Source: a bacterium (lineage in GTDB: Bacteria > Electryoneota > RPQS01). From it: a DNA stretch of 64,000 nucleotides. Under the pieces are notes generated by a model. That model was not told where the DNA came from and ran no database searches. It saw only the letters and a program-made list of their open reading frames with translations. Shown piece by piece: positions 26,684 to 35,826 of this stretch (its first letter is position 1; each line of letters begins with the position of its first letter). The stretch lies in the NCBI GenBank assembly GCA_023382385.1, contig JAHDVH010000002.1, positions 758,219-822,218 of the forward strand. Reading direction: 5' to 3'. The translations under genes and the position numbers were made by a program.

Positions 26684-27706
26684 ATGAAATTAGGCTTACT
26701 TACCAGCGGTGGGGACTGCCCCGGTCTGAATGCAGCCATTCGCGCTGTCGTCCGCACCGCCAATAATCGCTTCGGTTATGAAACCGTCGGCATCCGAAAC
26801 GGATGGAAAGGATTGCACGATGGTGACATTATTCCTCTGCCGCCCAAGTCGGTTTCGGGAATCCTGAACCGAGGCGGAACCATCCTCGGCACATCCCGTT
26901 TCAATCCGGTTCACGATGTGGACACGGTGGCCCACTGCCTGGAGAATAGCGCACTGCACCGACTGGACTGCATTGTGATAATCGGCGGGGACGGCAGCCT
27001 CTCGGCGGCCTACGAGCTTTCGAAGCACGGCGCCAAAATCATCGGCATTCCCAAGACGATTGACAACGATATTGCGGGCACCGACGCGACCTTCGGTTTC
27101 TATACAGCGGTGCAAACGGTGACGAACGCGATTGACAGCCTGCACGCGACGGCGGAGTCTCACCACCGGATCATGGTGATTGAGACGATGGGCCGGAACT
27201 CGGGCTGGATAGCCGTGACGGCGGGGATTGCCGGCGGTGCGGATTTGGTGCTGATTCCCGAGCGCCCGTTCAACTGGGACAGAGTCTGCCGGCAACTGGT
27301 GACGCGCCACGAAGTGAAACGTTTTTCCATCGTGGTGGTGGCGGAGGGAGCAACGGCAGAGGGCGAAGAGATCGTCACGTCGGGGGAAATGGACAGCTTT
27401 GGCCGCCCGCGCTACGGCGGTATCGGCTACGTGGTTGCGCGCGAAATCGAACAGCGCACGGGTATCTCATCACGCGTGACGGTGCTCGGGCACGTGCAGC
27501 GCAGCGGCACTCCGGTGGCGGAAGACAGGCTGCTGGCGACGCGCATGGGCGTTTGTGCGATTGAGGCCATTGCGCAAGGGCAGTTCGGCCACTTTGTCGC
27601 GCTGCGCGACGGTCACTTAATGATGGTGCCGCTTTCCGAAATGAAAGGCAAGACGAGATTTGTCGACGATCGGACGTATGAGATAGCGGAGATCTTTTTC
27701 GGATAA
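26684..27706 (+). CDS. pfkA: 6-phosphofructokinase
   Basis: 340 residues, in the length range of the PfkA family. It phosphorylates fructose 6-phosphate to the 1,6-bisphosphate. Numbering runs in step with E. coli PfkA: GGD at 9-11, Arg72, Asp103, Gly104, Thr125, Asp127 (catalytic base) and Asp129 in PKTIDNDI. Gly104 points to ATP as phosphoryl donor, while Lys124 is the residue usual in pyrophosphate-dependent enzymes; this Gly/Lys mix is known from the 'group III' enzymes of actinomycetes, some of which use ATP. It starts a glycolytic cluster with gap, pgk and tpiA. Confidence 0.92.
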   Translation: MKLGLLTSGGDCPGLNAAIRAVVRTANNRFGYETVGIRNGWKGLHDGDIIPLPPKSVSGILNRGGTILGTSRFNPVHDVDTVAHCLENSALHRLDCIVIIGGDGSLSAAYELSKHGAKIIGIPKTIDNDIAGTDATFGFYTAVQTVTNAIDSLHATAESHHRIMVIETMGRNSGWIAVTAGIAGGADLVLIPERPFNWDRVCRQLVTRHEVKRFSIVVVAEGATAEGEEIVTSGEMDSFGRPRYGGIGYVVAREIEQRTGISSRVTVLGHVQRSGTPVAEDRLLATRMGVCAIEAIAQGQFGHFVALRDGHLMMVPLSEMKGKTRFVDDRTYEIAEIFFG

Positions 27707-27805
27707 GGTATGAACTCCGGCGGGAAACTGTGCCGGCGCATGAGATTGCCTCGCAATTCTAAATTTTCAACTTTCCATTTTCAATAATTCCTGTTTATTC
27801 CTCTC

Positions 27806-28810
27806 ATGGCTATTCGCATTGCAATTAACGGATTCGGCCGCATCGGCCGTTTGGTGTTTCGCGGAATTTACAACGACCCCCGCTTTGAGGTGGTCGCCAT
27901 CAACGACCTGACCGATTCGAAGACGCTCGCGCACCTGCTGAAGTATGATTCGACGCAGGGCAAGTTCAACGAGACTGTGACGGTCACGGCGACGGGGCTG
28001 CAAATCGGCAAGAATCATATCGAAGTGACGGCCGAAAAGGACCCGAAGAAACTGAACTGGGCGGACAATAAGACGGATATCGTGGTCGAGTCCACCGGCG
28101 CGAAGTCGTTCCGCGACCGCGCGGGGATTCAACAGCATATCGACGCGGGTGCGAAGAAGGTGCTTTTGACGGTGCCCTCGAAGGACGAGATTGACGCAAC
28201 GATTGTGCTGGGCATCAACGACAAGGACTTGAAGCCGGAACACAAGCTGGTGTCGAATGCGAGCTGCACGACCAACTGCGTCGCACCGATGGCCAAAGTA
28301 TTGTTGGACAATTTCGGCATCGAGCACGCGTTCATGACGACAATTCACAGCTATACAAACGACCAGAACATTCTCGACGCACCGCACAGCGATTTGCGCC
28401 GCGCGCGTTCGGCCGCGGTGAGCATCATTCCAACGACGACGGGTGCCGCCCGCACGGTGGGAAAGATTATCAAGGAATTGAAAGGCAAGATCGATGGCAC
28501 GGCGCTGCGCGTGCCGACGCCGACGGGTTCCATTACGGATTTGGTCGCCGTGACCAGCAAGCCGGTCACGATTGAAGCCGTGAACGCGGCGTTCAAAGCC
28601 GCAGCGAACGGACCCATGAAGGGCGTGCTCGAATACACGGAAGACGAAATCGTTTCAGCGGACATCATCGGCAATCCGCACTCATGCATCTTCGACGCGA
28701 AGTCGACGATGGTGATGGGCGAGAAGATGGTGAAGATTTTCGGCTGGTACGACAACGAGTGGGGCTACTCAATGCGCTGTGTGGACCTGCTCGCGAAAAT
28801 GGGAGCATAG
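27806..28810 (+). CDS. gap: Glyceraldehyde-3-phosphate dehydrogenase, type I
   Basis: 334 residues. NAD is bound by INGFGRIGRLVFR and Asp33 after strand 2 (INDLTD), which favours NAD over NADP. The catalytic cysteine is Cys154 in SNASCTTNCVAPM, with TTIHSYTNDQN supplying the catalytic His. The C-terminal WYDNEWGYSMR is the usual signature. It catalyses the oxidative phosphorylation step of glycolysis. It lies 99 bases after pfk and 75 bases before the first YkvA-like gene. Confidence 0.97.
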   Translation: MAIRIAINGFGRIGRLVFRGIYNDPRFEVVAINDLTDSKTLAHLLKYDSTQGKFNETVTVTATGLQIGKNHIEVTAEKDPKKLNWADNKTDIVVESTGAKSFRDRAGIQQHIDAGAKKVLLTVPSKDEIDATIVLGINDKDLKPEHKLVSNASCTTNCVAPMAKVLLDNFGIEHAFMTTIHSYTNDQNILDAPHSDLRRARSAAVSIIPTTTGAARTVGKIIKELKGKIDGTALRVPTPTGSITDLVAVTSKPVTIEAVNAAFKAAANGPMKGVLEYTEDEIVSADIIGNPHSCIFDAKSTMVMGEKMVKIFGWYDNEWGYSMRCVDLLAKMGA

Positions 28811-28885
28811 GCGGAAACTCGCAGGCGCGCCGACCCAAGCGCGTTGTGTTGTTGCGTTCTCTCAGGAGCAGAGACTTAACAAAGG

Positions 28886-29452
28886 ATGGCAATGATGAGT
28901 GACACCGAAAAGGGACAGGGCGAGCTTAAAGAGAGCCTCGAGGAAGCGAAGAGCTCAGTGACGAAACTCTGGGGCAACGTCACGTCGGAGACGCATTCGG
29001 CACTTGAAAAAGTCGCCGACAAGACCGGCAAGTGGTTTGAAGAGAAGAAGAATACGGTCACGAAGGAAGACGTCTCAAAGGCCGTTGACAAGGCCGAGAG
29101 CGGGATTGAGAAGCTGCTGAATTCCGGCAAGGGTTTCGTCGTCAAACTCGGGAAGCAGGCAAAGCTGCTGTGGGAGATGCTGCGCGACAGCACAAAGAAG
29201 GAGTTCGACGTTCCGTGGGCGACGGTGGCGGCGCTGACGGCAACATTGCTTTATTTAATCTCGCCGATAGACGTCGTGCCCGACTTTATTCCGGCGCTGG
29301 GTTTCGCGGACGACGCGCTCGTGATCGCGCTCTGCATTTCGCTGGTCCGGATAGACCTCAAGCGTTACGCCGCGCACCGCAATTTGAATCTGGCGGATTA
29401 CGGTCTGAGTCCGGAAGCGAAGCCGCTGGACGACGACAAGCCTTCTGCGTAA
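28886..29452 (+). CDS. YkvA/DUF1232 membrane protein with long charged N-terminal extension
   Basis: 188 residues. Residues 1-~100 are charged and helical (TKEDVSKAVDKAESGIEKLL), likely coiled coil. DUF1232 follows at ~110-165 with YLISPIDVVPDFIPALGFADD, a hydrophobic hairpin found in YkvA-type proteins of unknown function. ATG 28892 or 28895 fit the AAAGG upstream better than ATG 28886, so the first few residues are uncertain. Its stop overlaps the start of a second DUF1232 gene (TAATG), so the pair is coupled. Confidence 0.8.
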   Translation: MAMMSDTEKGQGELKESLEEAKSSVTKLWGNVTSETHSALEKVADKTGKWFEEKKNTVTKEDVSKAVDKAESGIEKLLNSGKGFVVKLGKQAKLLWEMLRDSTKKEFDVPWATVAALTATLLYLISPIDVVPDFIPALGFADDALVIALCISLVRIDLKRYAAHRNLNLADYGLSPEAKPLDDDKPSA

Positions 29453-29835
29453 TGCCGAAACGCCGGCCAGGGTTCGGCGCCGCCTTTCTCGCCTTTTTCG
29501 CAATTCTGCCGAAGACTCGAAGCGGATGGAAGTTTCTCTATCGCCGCTTCAAGTTATGGCGGCAGATGATGGTTGCTGTCCTGCACCGTCATGCGAAAAC
29601 TCCGTGGGCGACCATTGTCGCGGTGATTGCGATTGTGCTTTATGTGCTGATGCCGTTTGACTTGATCCCTGATTTTCTATTGTTCTTTGGTTGGTTGGAT
29701 GACGCGTTCATAATCGCGAAACTGTTCTCCATGATCAAGATAGATTTAAGGCGGTTTTTGAGACAACAGAACATGGATCCCGAGCCTTATGATCTGCAAG
29801 ACGAACCAAGCGCGTCGGACGAGCAAGCCCCATAG
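29452..29835 (+). CDS. Second YkvA/DUF1232 membrane protein
   Basis: 127 residues. The DUF1232 core is LYVLMPFDLIPDFLLFFGWLDD with a hydrophobic helix before it, and it ends in an acidic tail (DPEPYDLQDEPSASDEQ). ATG 29452 overlaps the TAA of the preceding gene by one base. It resembles its neighbour in the core (PIDVVPDF versus PFDLIPDF; both followed by a KIDL/RIDL helix) but lacks the long N-terminal coil. The two probably arose by duplication and may pair in the membrane. Confidence 0.78.
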   Translation: MPKRRPGFGAAFLAFFAILPKTRSGWKFLYRRFKLWRQMMVAVLHRHAKTPWATIVAVIAIVLYVLMPFDLIPDFLLFFGWLDDAFIIAKLFSMIKIDLRRFLRQQNMDPEPYDLQDEPSASDEQAP

Positions 29836-29899
29836 CGTTTCTCCGCAATCAATTCACCTCCGGTTTCCATTTTTCTTGAAGCAAGAGATAAAACCTAAC

Positions 29900-30346
29900 A
29901 TGAAAATGAAAGTTCTCTTTACTCTCCTCATCACGACGATCTTCGTGATCTCCTGTTCCTCCGGCAAGCAGATGCGCACGTTTGGCGAAGAGCCGAGCCT
30001 CAAGAGGCCGGCGAAGATTGCCGAACTGAACGCGAATCCCGCAAATTATGTCGATCACGACGTGCTGATTACGGGTACGGTGGTGGACATGTGCCGTCAC
30101 GCGGGCTGCTGGGTGGAGATTGAGCAGAAGGACAAGTCTACAATTCTGTGTAAGAGTATCGGCGACGTGGTGACCTTCCCGCCGGATGCTTTGGGCAAGG
30201 AGATTGAGTTGCAGGGAACTTTGATGTATGACCCGAACGCACCGGGCTATGTTGAAGAGCAGCATGAAGGCGAAGAGGACAGTCACGCGTGTCCTGCTCC
30301 CGTGATTATGGTGAGCATCAAGGGCGCGCGCGTTAAGGGAATATAG
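29900..30346 (+). CDS. DUF4920-like OB-fold lipoprotein
   Basis: 148 residues. The signal peptide ends in the lipobox FVISC, so Cys19 should be lipidated. The body has an OB-fold-like pattern: VLITGTVVDMCRHAGCWVEIE, a hydrophobic strand, then LGKEIELQGTLMYD. The CxxxGCW signature and spacing fit DUF4920, whose function is unknown. A further Cys lies near the end (HACPAPVIM) and may bind metal with the others. ATG 29900 is chosen for the signal peptide; ATG 29906 would also work. Confidence 0.75.
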   Translation: MKMKVLFTLLITTIFVISCSSGKQMRTFGEEPSLKRPAKIAELNANPANYVDHDVLITGTVVDMCRHAGCWVEIEQKDKSTILCKSIGDVVTFPPDALGKEIELQGTLMYDPNAPGYVEEQHEGEEDSHACPAPVIMVSIKGARVKGI

Positions 30347-30508
30347 TTCGGGAAAAGAGTGTCTGTCGGTGCGGGTCAATGGATTTGCACGGACGGGGAT
30401 AGCAGAGAGTCGAGTGTTTTGCGCAACGTTTATCGGCGCTGCGAAGAGAGATGAAGTCTTCGCAAGTGGGGGCGTATGTGCTCAAATTTTTTTCAAGGAG
30501 TGCCCGAA

Positions 30509-31024
30509 GTGGCCACAGCCCCCAAGCGTTACAGATTGAAAGACCGCGACCATAAGCACGTGAAACCGAAACCGCCGCGTGCGGCCACAGCGGGTCCGCG
30601 AGGAGCAAAACCGAAATGGGAGGGTGACGACCGACCTGCGCGCGCGCCGCGTTCGCGTGCCGCGGGAGACGACCGTCCGCCTCCGCGTAAGCGTTACGAC
30701 AGCGACGACCGTCCGCCGCCTCGCGGTCCACGCAAGGAATATGGCGACAGTCCGCGCGCACCTCGCCGCGAGTTTGACGGCCCGCCGCGTGGTCCGCGCC
30801 GCACGGGAGACGCTCCGCCACGCGGCCGTTCGTTCGGCGGTCCGAAGAAAGAGTGGGGCGACCGCCCGCCGCGCCGCGAGTTTGGCGACCGCGCTCCGCG
30901 CGCAGCCGGCGGCGGTGCGGAAGTGATGGAAGCTCTCGCGCGCATCGAAGCGTCGCTCAAGGACCTCACCAAGCGGATGACCTTGATTGAGAATCAGCTC
31001 GACGAGATTTTCGGCGAAGAGTAG
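30509..31024 (+). CDS. Arg/Pro/Gly-rich disordered protein with C-terminal coiled coil
   Basis: 171 residues, not recognised. Residues ~25-130 are low complexity, rich in Arg, Pro, Gly and Asp, with recurring DDRPPPR, PPRGPR and REFGDR-like units. The last ~35 residues (EALARIEASLKDLTKRMTLIENQLDEIF) form a heptad pattern that should make an oligomeric coiled coil. The start is GTG 30509 because AAGGAG lies 8 bases upstream. RG-rich tails often bind RNA, so a nucleic-acid role is possible but unproven. The length of the repeat region makes recent expansion plausible. Confidence 0.6.
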   Translation: MATAPKRYRLKDRDHKHVKPKPPRAATAGPRGAKPKWEGDDRPARAPRSRAAGDDRPPPRKRYDSDDRPPPRGPRKEYGDSPRAPRREFDGPPRGPRRTGDAPPRGRSFGGPKKEWGDRPPRREFGDRAPRAAGGGAEVMEALARIEASLKDLTKRMTLIENQLDEIFGEE

Positions 31025-31237
31025 GCGGGAGCACGACCCCCTCTTGTTATCCTGAACGAAGGCTCGGCGAAGTGAAGGACCTTGGTGCAAACCGACAACT
31101 CAAAAGACGTTAAGCAAAGCTGATGCTTCGAATAGATTCTGCCACAAGATGACCGATGCGGTGCGCCCGCAACGGGCGCCGTTGCGAAGACGAAGTCTTA
31201 ACTATCTCAAAATATCAATTCCATTTTTCATCTATCG

Positions 31238-32431
31238 ATGAACAAACTCACGATTGATCAGGTTGACTTAAGCGGCAAGCGCGTGTTGGTGCGCGTGGAT
31301 TTCAATGTGCCGCTTGACGAGGGCAAAGTGACCGACGACACGCGCATCCGCGAGTCGCTGCCCACGATTAAGAAGATTATCGCATCCGGCGGCAAGGCGA
31401 TTTTGATGAGCCACCTCGGACGTCCGAAAGGCAAGAAGAATCCCGATATGTCGCTGGCTCCGGCGGCGGTGAGATTGGCGGAGCTGCTGAATCGACCCGT
31501 GACGATGGCTACGGACTGCATTGGCGAAGAGGTCGAGAAGGTGGTTGCGTCACTGGTGCCGGGTCAAGTGGTGCTGCTGGAAAATCTGCGCTTCTATAAC
31601 GAAGAAGAGAAGAACGATCCCGAATTTGCCAAGAAGCTTGCGAAGCTCGGCGACCTCTATGTCAACGATGCGTTCGGCTCGGCGCATCGCGCGCACGCTT
31701 CCACGGAAGGTGTGACACAATTCATCAAGCCGTGCGTCGCGGGCTATCTGATGCAGAAAGAGCTTGACTACTTGGGCAAAGCGCTGGCTGAACCCAAGCG
31801 CCCGTTTGTGGCGGTCTTGGGCGGCTCGAAAATTTCGGGCAAGATTGACGTCATCGAGAATCTCATCGGCAAGGTGGATACGATTCTGGTCGGCGGCGGG
31901 ATGGCCTATACCTTCTATAAGGCGCAGGGCGGCGAAATCGGCGAGTCCATTCTGGAATCCGACAAGATGGATCTGGCCCTCGAATTGATGAAGAAGGCCG
32001 CAGGATCTTCAACCAAGCTCGTATTGCCTCCCGATTCACGGATTGCCTCCGAATTGAAGTCGGGTGAGGCGACCTCGGTGGCCAAGTCCGACCGGATTCC
32101 GGAGGACAAGCTGGCTGCCGACATCGGACCGGAAACCGAAAAGCTCTACACGGAGATTATTCTGAAGGCCCGCACAGTGGTCTGGAATGGCCCGATGGGA
32201 GTTTTTGAAATTGATGAATTTGCCAGTGGAACGAAAGCTGTAGCCGAAGCACTGGTCAAGGCTACTCAGGCCGGAGCAATCACGGTTGTCGGCGGCGGGG
32301 ATTCGGCGGCGGCGATGGAGAAATTCGAGCTGGCAGATAAGGTTTCTCATGTATCTACGGGCGGCGGAGCGAGCCTCGAATTCCTCGAAGGCAAGGTTCT
32401 GCCGGGTGTTGCAGCATTGACAAACGCATAG
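31238..32431 (+). CDS. pgk: Phosphoglycerate kinase
   Basis: 397 residues, full length. RVDFNVPLD, the [12 protein letters not shown] basic patch, [21 protein letters not shown] and the nucleotide-binding [19 protein letters not shown] and GGGDSAAAM motifs are all present. It makes ATP from 1,3-bisphosphoglycerate in glycolysis. Only 6 bases separate it from tpiA, so they are co-transcribed. The 213 bases before it hold a structured stretch around 31159-31181 but no clear promoter. Confidence 0.97.
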   Translation: MNKLTIDQVDLSGKRVLVRVDFNVPLDEGKVTDDTRIRESLPTIKKIIASGGKAILMSHLGRPKGKKNPDMSLAPAAVRLAELLNRPVTMATDCIGEEVEKVVASLVPGQVVLLENLRFYNEEEKNDPEFAKKLAKLGDLYVNDAFGSAHRAHASTEGVTQFIKPCVAGYLMQKELDYLGKALAEPKRPFVAVLGGSKISGKIDVIENLIGKVDTILVGGGMAYTFYKAQGGEIGESILESDKMDLALELMKKAAGSSTKLVLPPDSRIASELKSGEATSVAKSDRIPEDKLAADIGPETEKLYTEIILKARTVVWNGPMGVFEIDEFASGTKAVAEALVKATQAGAITVVGGGDSAAAMEKFELADKVSHVSTGGGASLEFLEGKVLPGVAALTNA

Positions 32432-32437
32432 AAAACA

Positions 32438-33214
32438 ATGAGTCGCACGATTCTGCTGGCAGCAAACTGGAAAATGAACAAGCTTTCGGGCGAGGCCGGA
32501 GAGTTTGTGATGGAGTATGCCGCCAAATTGGCAGACTCGGCAGTTCAGTCGGTTATATTGCCGCCCAACACGGCCTTAGGGGCTGTTGCAAGTGCTTGTA
32601 AAGCGAGTGGTAAGAGCCCGGAAACGCTTGCATTTGGAGCGCAAAATTGCTACTTTCAGCGTTCCGGTGCATTTACCGGCGAGATTTCGCCGGAGATGCT
32701 GGTGGATTTGGGTTGCCGCTTTGTCGTGCTGGGCCACAGCGAGCGGCGGGCGATCTTTGGCGAGAGTGACGAGTTGATTGGCCTGAAAGTGCAGGCCGCG
32801 CTCGCAGCCGGACTGACTCCGATCTTTTGTATCGGTGAAACGCTGGATGAGCGCAATTCAGGCCAACTCGAATCAGTGCTGAAGCGGCAGGTTGAAACGG
32901 GTTTGTCGCGCGTCAACGATGCGGACTTGAGCAAAGTAGTGGTGGCCTACGAACCGGTCTGGGCGATCGGCACGGGAGTGGTGGCCACACCCGCGCAGGC
33001 GCAGGACGCGCATAAGTTTGTGCGCAGTTTGCTTGCACAGCGAAGCGCGGAAGCGGCCAGACGAATGAAGATTCTATACGGGGGGAGCGTCAAGCCGGAC
33101 AACTGCTTCGAGCTGATGTCGCAGCCGGATATTGACGGCGCGTTAGTCGGCGGGGCGAGTTTGCAGGTGGAGAGTCTGCTGGCGCTGCACGCGGAGTGTG
33201 TGCGAGCGTCCTGA
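32438..33214 (+). CDS. tpiA: Triosephosphate isomerase
   Basis: 258 residues. The catalytic Lys is in AANWKMNK, the electrophilic His in VVLGHSERR, and the base Glu in VVAYEPVWAIGTG; the phosphate-binding ILYGGSVKPDN and GALVGGASL follow. It interconverts dihydroxyacetone phosphate and glyceraldehyde 3-phosphate. It follows pgk by 6 bases and precedes a glycosyltransferase gene by 3 bases. Confidence 0.97.
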   Translation: MSRTILLAANWKMNKLSGEAGEFVMEYAAKLADSAVQSVILPPNTALGAVASACKASGKSPETLAFGAQNCYFQRSGAFTGEISPEMLVDLGCRFVVLGHSERRAIFGESDELIGLKVQAALAAGLTPIFCIGETLDERNSGQLESVLKRQVETGLSRVNDADLSKVVVAYEPVWAIGTGVVATPAQAQDAHKFVRSLLAQRSAEAARRMKILYGGSVKPDNCFELMSQPDIDGALVGGASLQVESLLALHAECVRAS

Positions 33215-33217
33215 TAG

Positions 33218-34072
33218 ATGAAGCCTTCGGTCTATCTGCTGATTCTGACGTGGAACGCGAAGAAGGTTCTGCTCGAATGCCTTGAGTCGGTCTTCAAGCT
33301 GGACTATCCGAATCTGAAGATTGTGGTGATGGATAACGGGGGGACGGACGGCACACCGGCGGCGGTGCGCGAGCGATACGGCGAGCGCGTGACGCTCATT
33401 GAAAACGGCGAGAATCTGCATTTTGCGCGGGGCAACAATCCGGGGATTGAGTTTGCGCTGCGGGAGAGAGCGGATTACCTGATGCTCTTGAACGACGACG
33501 TGATTGTCGACCCGAAGATGGTCACGACGCTGGTGGAGTCGATTGAGCGGGATTCCAGTATCGGAGTGATTGGCCCGAAGGTGTATTACGAACATCCGCC
33601 CGACCAAATCTGGTTTGCGGGGGGACTGGTACACCTCTACAAGGGAACTTCCGAGCATATCGGCATCCGCGAGAAAGACGCGGGCCAGTATGATCAGTCG
33701 CGCGACGTGGACTATATCACGGGCTGCGCGCTGATGATTCGGCGCGAAGTGGTGGAGCAGATCGGGCCGCTGGATCCGGCGTTTCTGATCTACTGGGAAG
33801 ACACGGACTGGTGCATGAAGGCGAAGCGCGCGGGCTATCGGGTGGTTTATGAACCCGCAGCGAAGATGTGGCACAAGATTTCAGCGAGCCGCGGCGGCCA
33901 GCTCAGCAAATACAAAATTCGAAACAAGCTGCGCAGCGCGTGGATATTTCACAAGCGCTACGCGCGCTGGTATCACTGGTTGACGATTCCGTTCTTTTTC
34001 GCGCTGGACACGCTGCGTATCTTATGGATGATGGCAACGGGCGGATTCAAGCGCGGGTATAAAGGCTCGTAG
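33218..34072 (+). CDS. Family 2 glycosyltransferase
   Basis: 284 residues. The GT-A fold shows VVMDNGGTDGT for nucleotide binding and LLNDDV as the acidic metal motif. FLIYWEDTDWCMKAKRAGYR is typical of rhamnosyl- and related sugar transferases. It has no strong membrane anchor except a hydrophobic stretch near the end (LTIPFFFALDTLRI). It is the last gene of the glycolytic string, 3 bases after tpiA, and converges on the epimerase gene. Confidence 0.85.
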   Translation: MKPSVYLLILTWNAKKVLLECLESVFKLDYPNLKIVVMDNGGTDGTPAAVRERYGERVTLIENGENLHFARGNNPGIEFALRERADYLMLLNDDVIVDPKMVTTLVESIERDSSIGVIGPKVYYEHPPDQIWFAGGLVHLYKGTSEHIGIREKDAGQYDQSRDVDYITGCALMIRREVVEQIGPLDPAFLIYWEDTDWCMKAKRAGYRVVYEPAAKMWHKISASRGGQLSKYKIRNKLRSAWIFHKRYARWYHWLTIPFFFALDTLRILWMMATGGFKRGYKGS

Positions 34073-34083
34073 TTCGGGAAGCG

Positions 34084-35070
34084 TTATCGCTTCCAATACG
34101 AATAGACTCCGACTTCGAGTTCGTATTGCGTCCACTCAAACTGATGGCGCTTGGGTTGCGTCTGCGCCCACTCCCACATCTTGGTCAGACCTTCTTCGAG
34201 ATTGGTGCGGTGCTCAAATCCGAGCAGGTCAATGGATTTTTGATAGGTGGACCAGGCGTGTTTGACTTCGTGTCGCGCTTCAAGATGCACCTTCTGGCCG
34301 TGACCGACGACTTTGATGAGCGTGTCCGCAGCTTCGTTGATCGTGCATTCATGTATGCCGCCGAGATTGATAATCTGGCCTGAGGCTTCGGGGCGGACCG
34401 CGGCATTCCACAGCGGCTCTGTGATATCATCGATGTAGGAAAACGCGCGCTTTTGTTCGCCGTCTCCGAAAATCGAGACCGGTTCTCCGCACATCAGGCG
34501 AAACATCCAGATGCCGAGCACATTGCGGTATTTGTCCCAGATGTTTTGCTTCGCGCCGTAGACGTTGTGCGGGCGGATGATGCAGAAGTCGAGTCCATGC
34601 TGTTCATGGGCAATCTGCACGTCCATTTCGGCGGCGTATTTGGCAACACCATAGGGATCAATCGGCGCCTGCTGGTCGCGTTCGTCGAAGGGCACCTTGC
34701 CGCGTCCGTAGACGGACATGGACGACGTATAGACGAGCCGCTTGACGCGATGCTTGATGCATTGGGTGATGACGCGGGTGGTGGCGATCAGATTGTTCTG
34801 ATAGTTGAAGACGCGCACGAAGGGGCTCAGGCCTTCGGCGGCGTAGGCGGCCAGATGGTAGACGATGTCGGGTTTTTCTTTTTCGAAAATCGCGCTGATG
34901 TCGTCGGCCAGATTCTGCTTGTAGAATTGGACTTTGGGGTTGATGTTTTCGAGATATCCGCCCGACAAGTCATCAATGCCGACGATTTCAATTTCGGGCT
35001 TGTGGTCGGCAATCCAATCGGCGAGTCTGGCCCCAATCATGCCTGCGACGCCGGTAATCAGGACTTTCAC
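34084..35070 (-). CDS. NAD-dependent nucleotide-sugar epimerase/dehydratase
   Basis: 328 residues of the extended SDR family. The NAD site is VLITGVAGMIGARLADW, followed by the active-site Ser and the YxxxK dyad in DPYGVAKYAAE. GalE-like folds of this kind act on UDP- or dTDP-sugars. GTG 35070 is preferred because AGGAG lies 7-8 bases upstream; an earlier start would add a non-family N-terminus. It is monocistronic and converges with the GT2 gene with an 11-base space, so the two may serve one glycan pathway. Confidence 0.88.
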   Translation of the reverse strand: MKVLITGVAGMIGARLADWIADHKPEIEIVGIDDLSGGYLENINPKVQFYKQNLADDISAIFEKEKPDIVYHLAAYAAEGLSPFVRVFNYQNNLIATTRVITQCIKHRVKRLVYTSSMSVYGRGKVPFDERDQQAPIDPYGVAKYAAEMDVQIAHEQHGLDFCIIRPHNVYGAKQNIWDKYRNVLGIWMFRLMCGEPVSIFGDGEQKRAFSYIDDITEPLWNAAVRPEASGQIINLGGIHECTINEAADTLIKVVGHGQKVHLEARHEVKHAWSTYQKSIDLLGFEHRTNLEEGLTKMWEWAQTQPKRHQFEWTQYELEVGVYSYWKR

Positions 35071-35283
35071 GACGAACTCCTGGCTTGTGGAAGTGTGAAG
35101 GTGCGGGGTCCGCACATTGCGAATTAACGCACAAAGGTAGGGCTTTCGGGCGGAAGTTTCAAGCCCTGCGGTGGAAATCGGGCCGTAATTCGCGCGGAAG
35201 CGGCGAAAAAACCAGATGTGTAATGACGGGCTTGGCGCAGGCCGAGGCTCGGATGTGAGTTTGTAACCAACGAGAAGGCAGAT

Positions 35284-35706
35284 ATGCTTTACGGATTCCT
35301 AATCGCGCTGCAGATCATCGTTTCAATTCTGCTGGTGGTGGTAATACTTCTGCAGAACGCCAAGGGCGGCGGGCTGGCGGGCATCGCCGGCAGCATGGGT
35401 TCATCGACGGTGTTTGGCGGTCGTCAGGCAGCGAATTTCCTACAGCGCGCGACGACGATATTGGCGACGGTGTTCATGCTCAACTGTCTGGTGATGGCGT
35501 TGATGTCCGGCGCGTCTGCTCCGCAGACTTCGGTGACTCAGCAGGCGGTGCAGGCGAGTGGAGAGCCAAGTCCTGTGCCGTCCATTCCGGGTGGAGCGCA
35601 GGTGAGTCCTGTGCAGCCCTCTCAGACGGCGACACAGACGACAACTCCGGCGGAGACTCCGGCTTCGACGAACGGGCAGCAGCAGCCCGCCAACGGGGGA
35701 AATTAG
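35284..35706 (+). CDS. secG: Protein-export membrane protein SecG
   Basis: 140 residues. Two transmembrane helices flank the conserved loop LLQNAKGGGLAGIAGSMG and FGGRQAANFLQR, both diagnostic of SecG. It is a helper subunit of the SecYEG channel in the inner membrane. The C-terminal ~60 residues are a disordered Pro/Thr/Gln-rich tail, longer than in E. coli SecG. The tRNA-Leu gene follows 23 bases after the stop, an arrangement also known from other bacteria. Confidence 0.93.
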   Translation: MLYGFLIALQIIVSILLVVVILLQNAKGGGLAGIAGSMGSSTVFGGRQAANFLQRATTILATVFMLNCLVMALMSGASAPQTSVTQQAVQASGEPSPVPSIPGGAQVSPVQPSQTATQTTTPAETPASTNGQQQPANGGN

Positions 35707-35729
35707 CGACAGATCTGGCTTAACCAGCC

Positions 35730-35811
35730 GCCCGAGTGGTGAAATTGGTAGACACACTATCTTGAGGGGGTAGCGCCGCAAGGCATCTCGGTTCGAATCC
35801 GAGCTCGGGCA
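35730..35811 (+). tRNA. tRNA-Leu (anticodon GAG)
   Basis: GCCCGAG (35730-35736) pairs with CTCGGGC (35804-35810). The anticodon arm CTATC-TTGAGGG-GGTAG gives anticodon GAG. A long variable arm, the hallmark of tRNA-Leu, precedes the T arm CTCGG-TTCGAAT-CCGAG. The 3' CCA is not encoded (ACCC follows), so it must be added. It reads CUC and CUU codons. Confidence 0.95.
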
Positions 35812-35826
35812 CCCGACAAACATGAG

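Noticed and set aside
29170-29451. Possible longer N-terminus of the second DUF1232 protein
   Set aside because: The frame is open far upstream but overlaps the first DUF1232 gene, and the segment does not resemble the family; the TAATG junction at 29452 is the better start.
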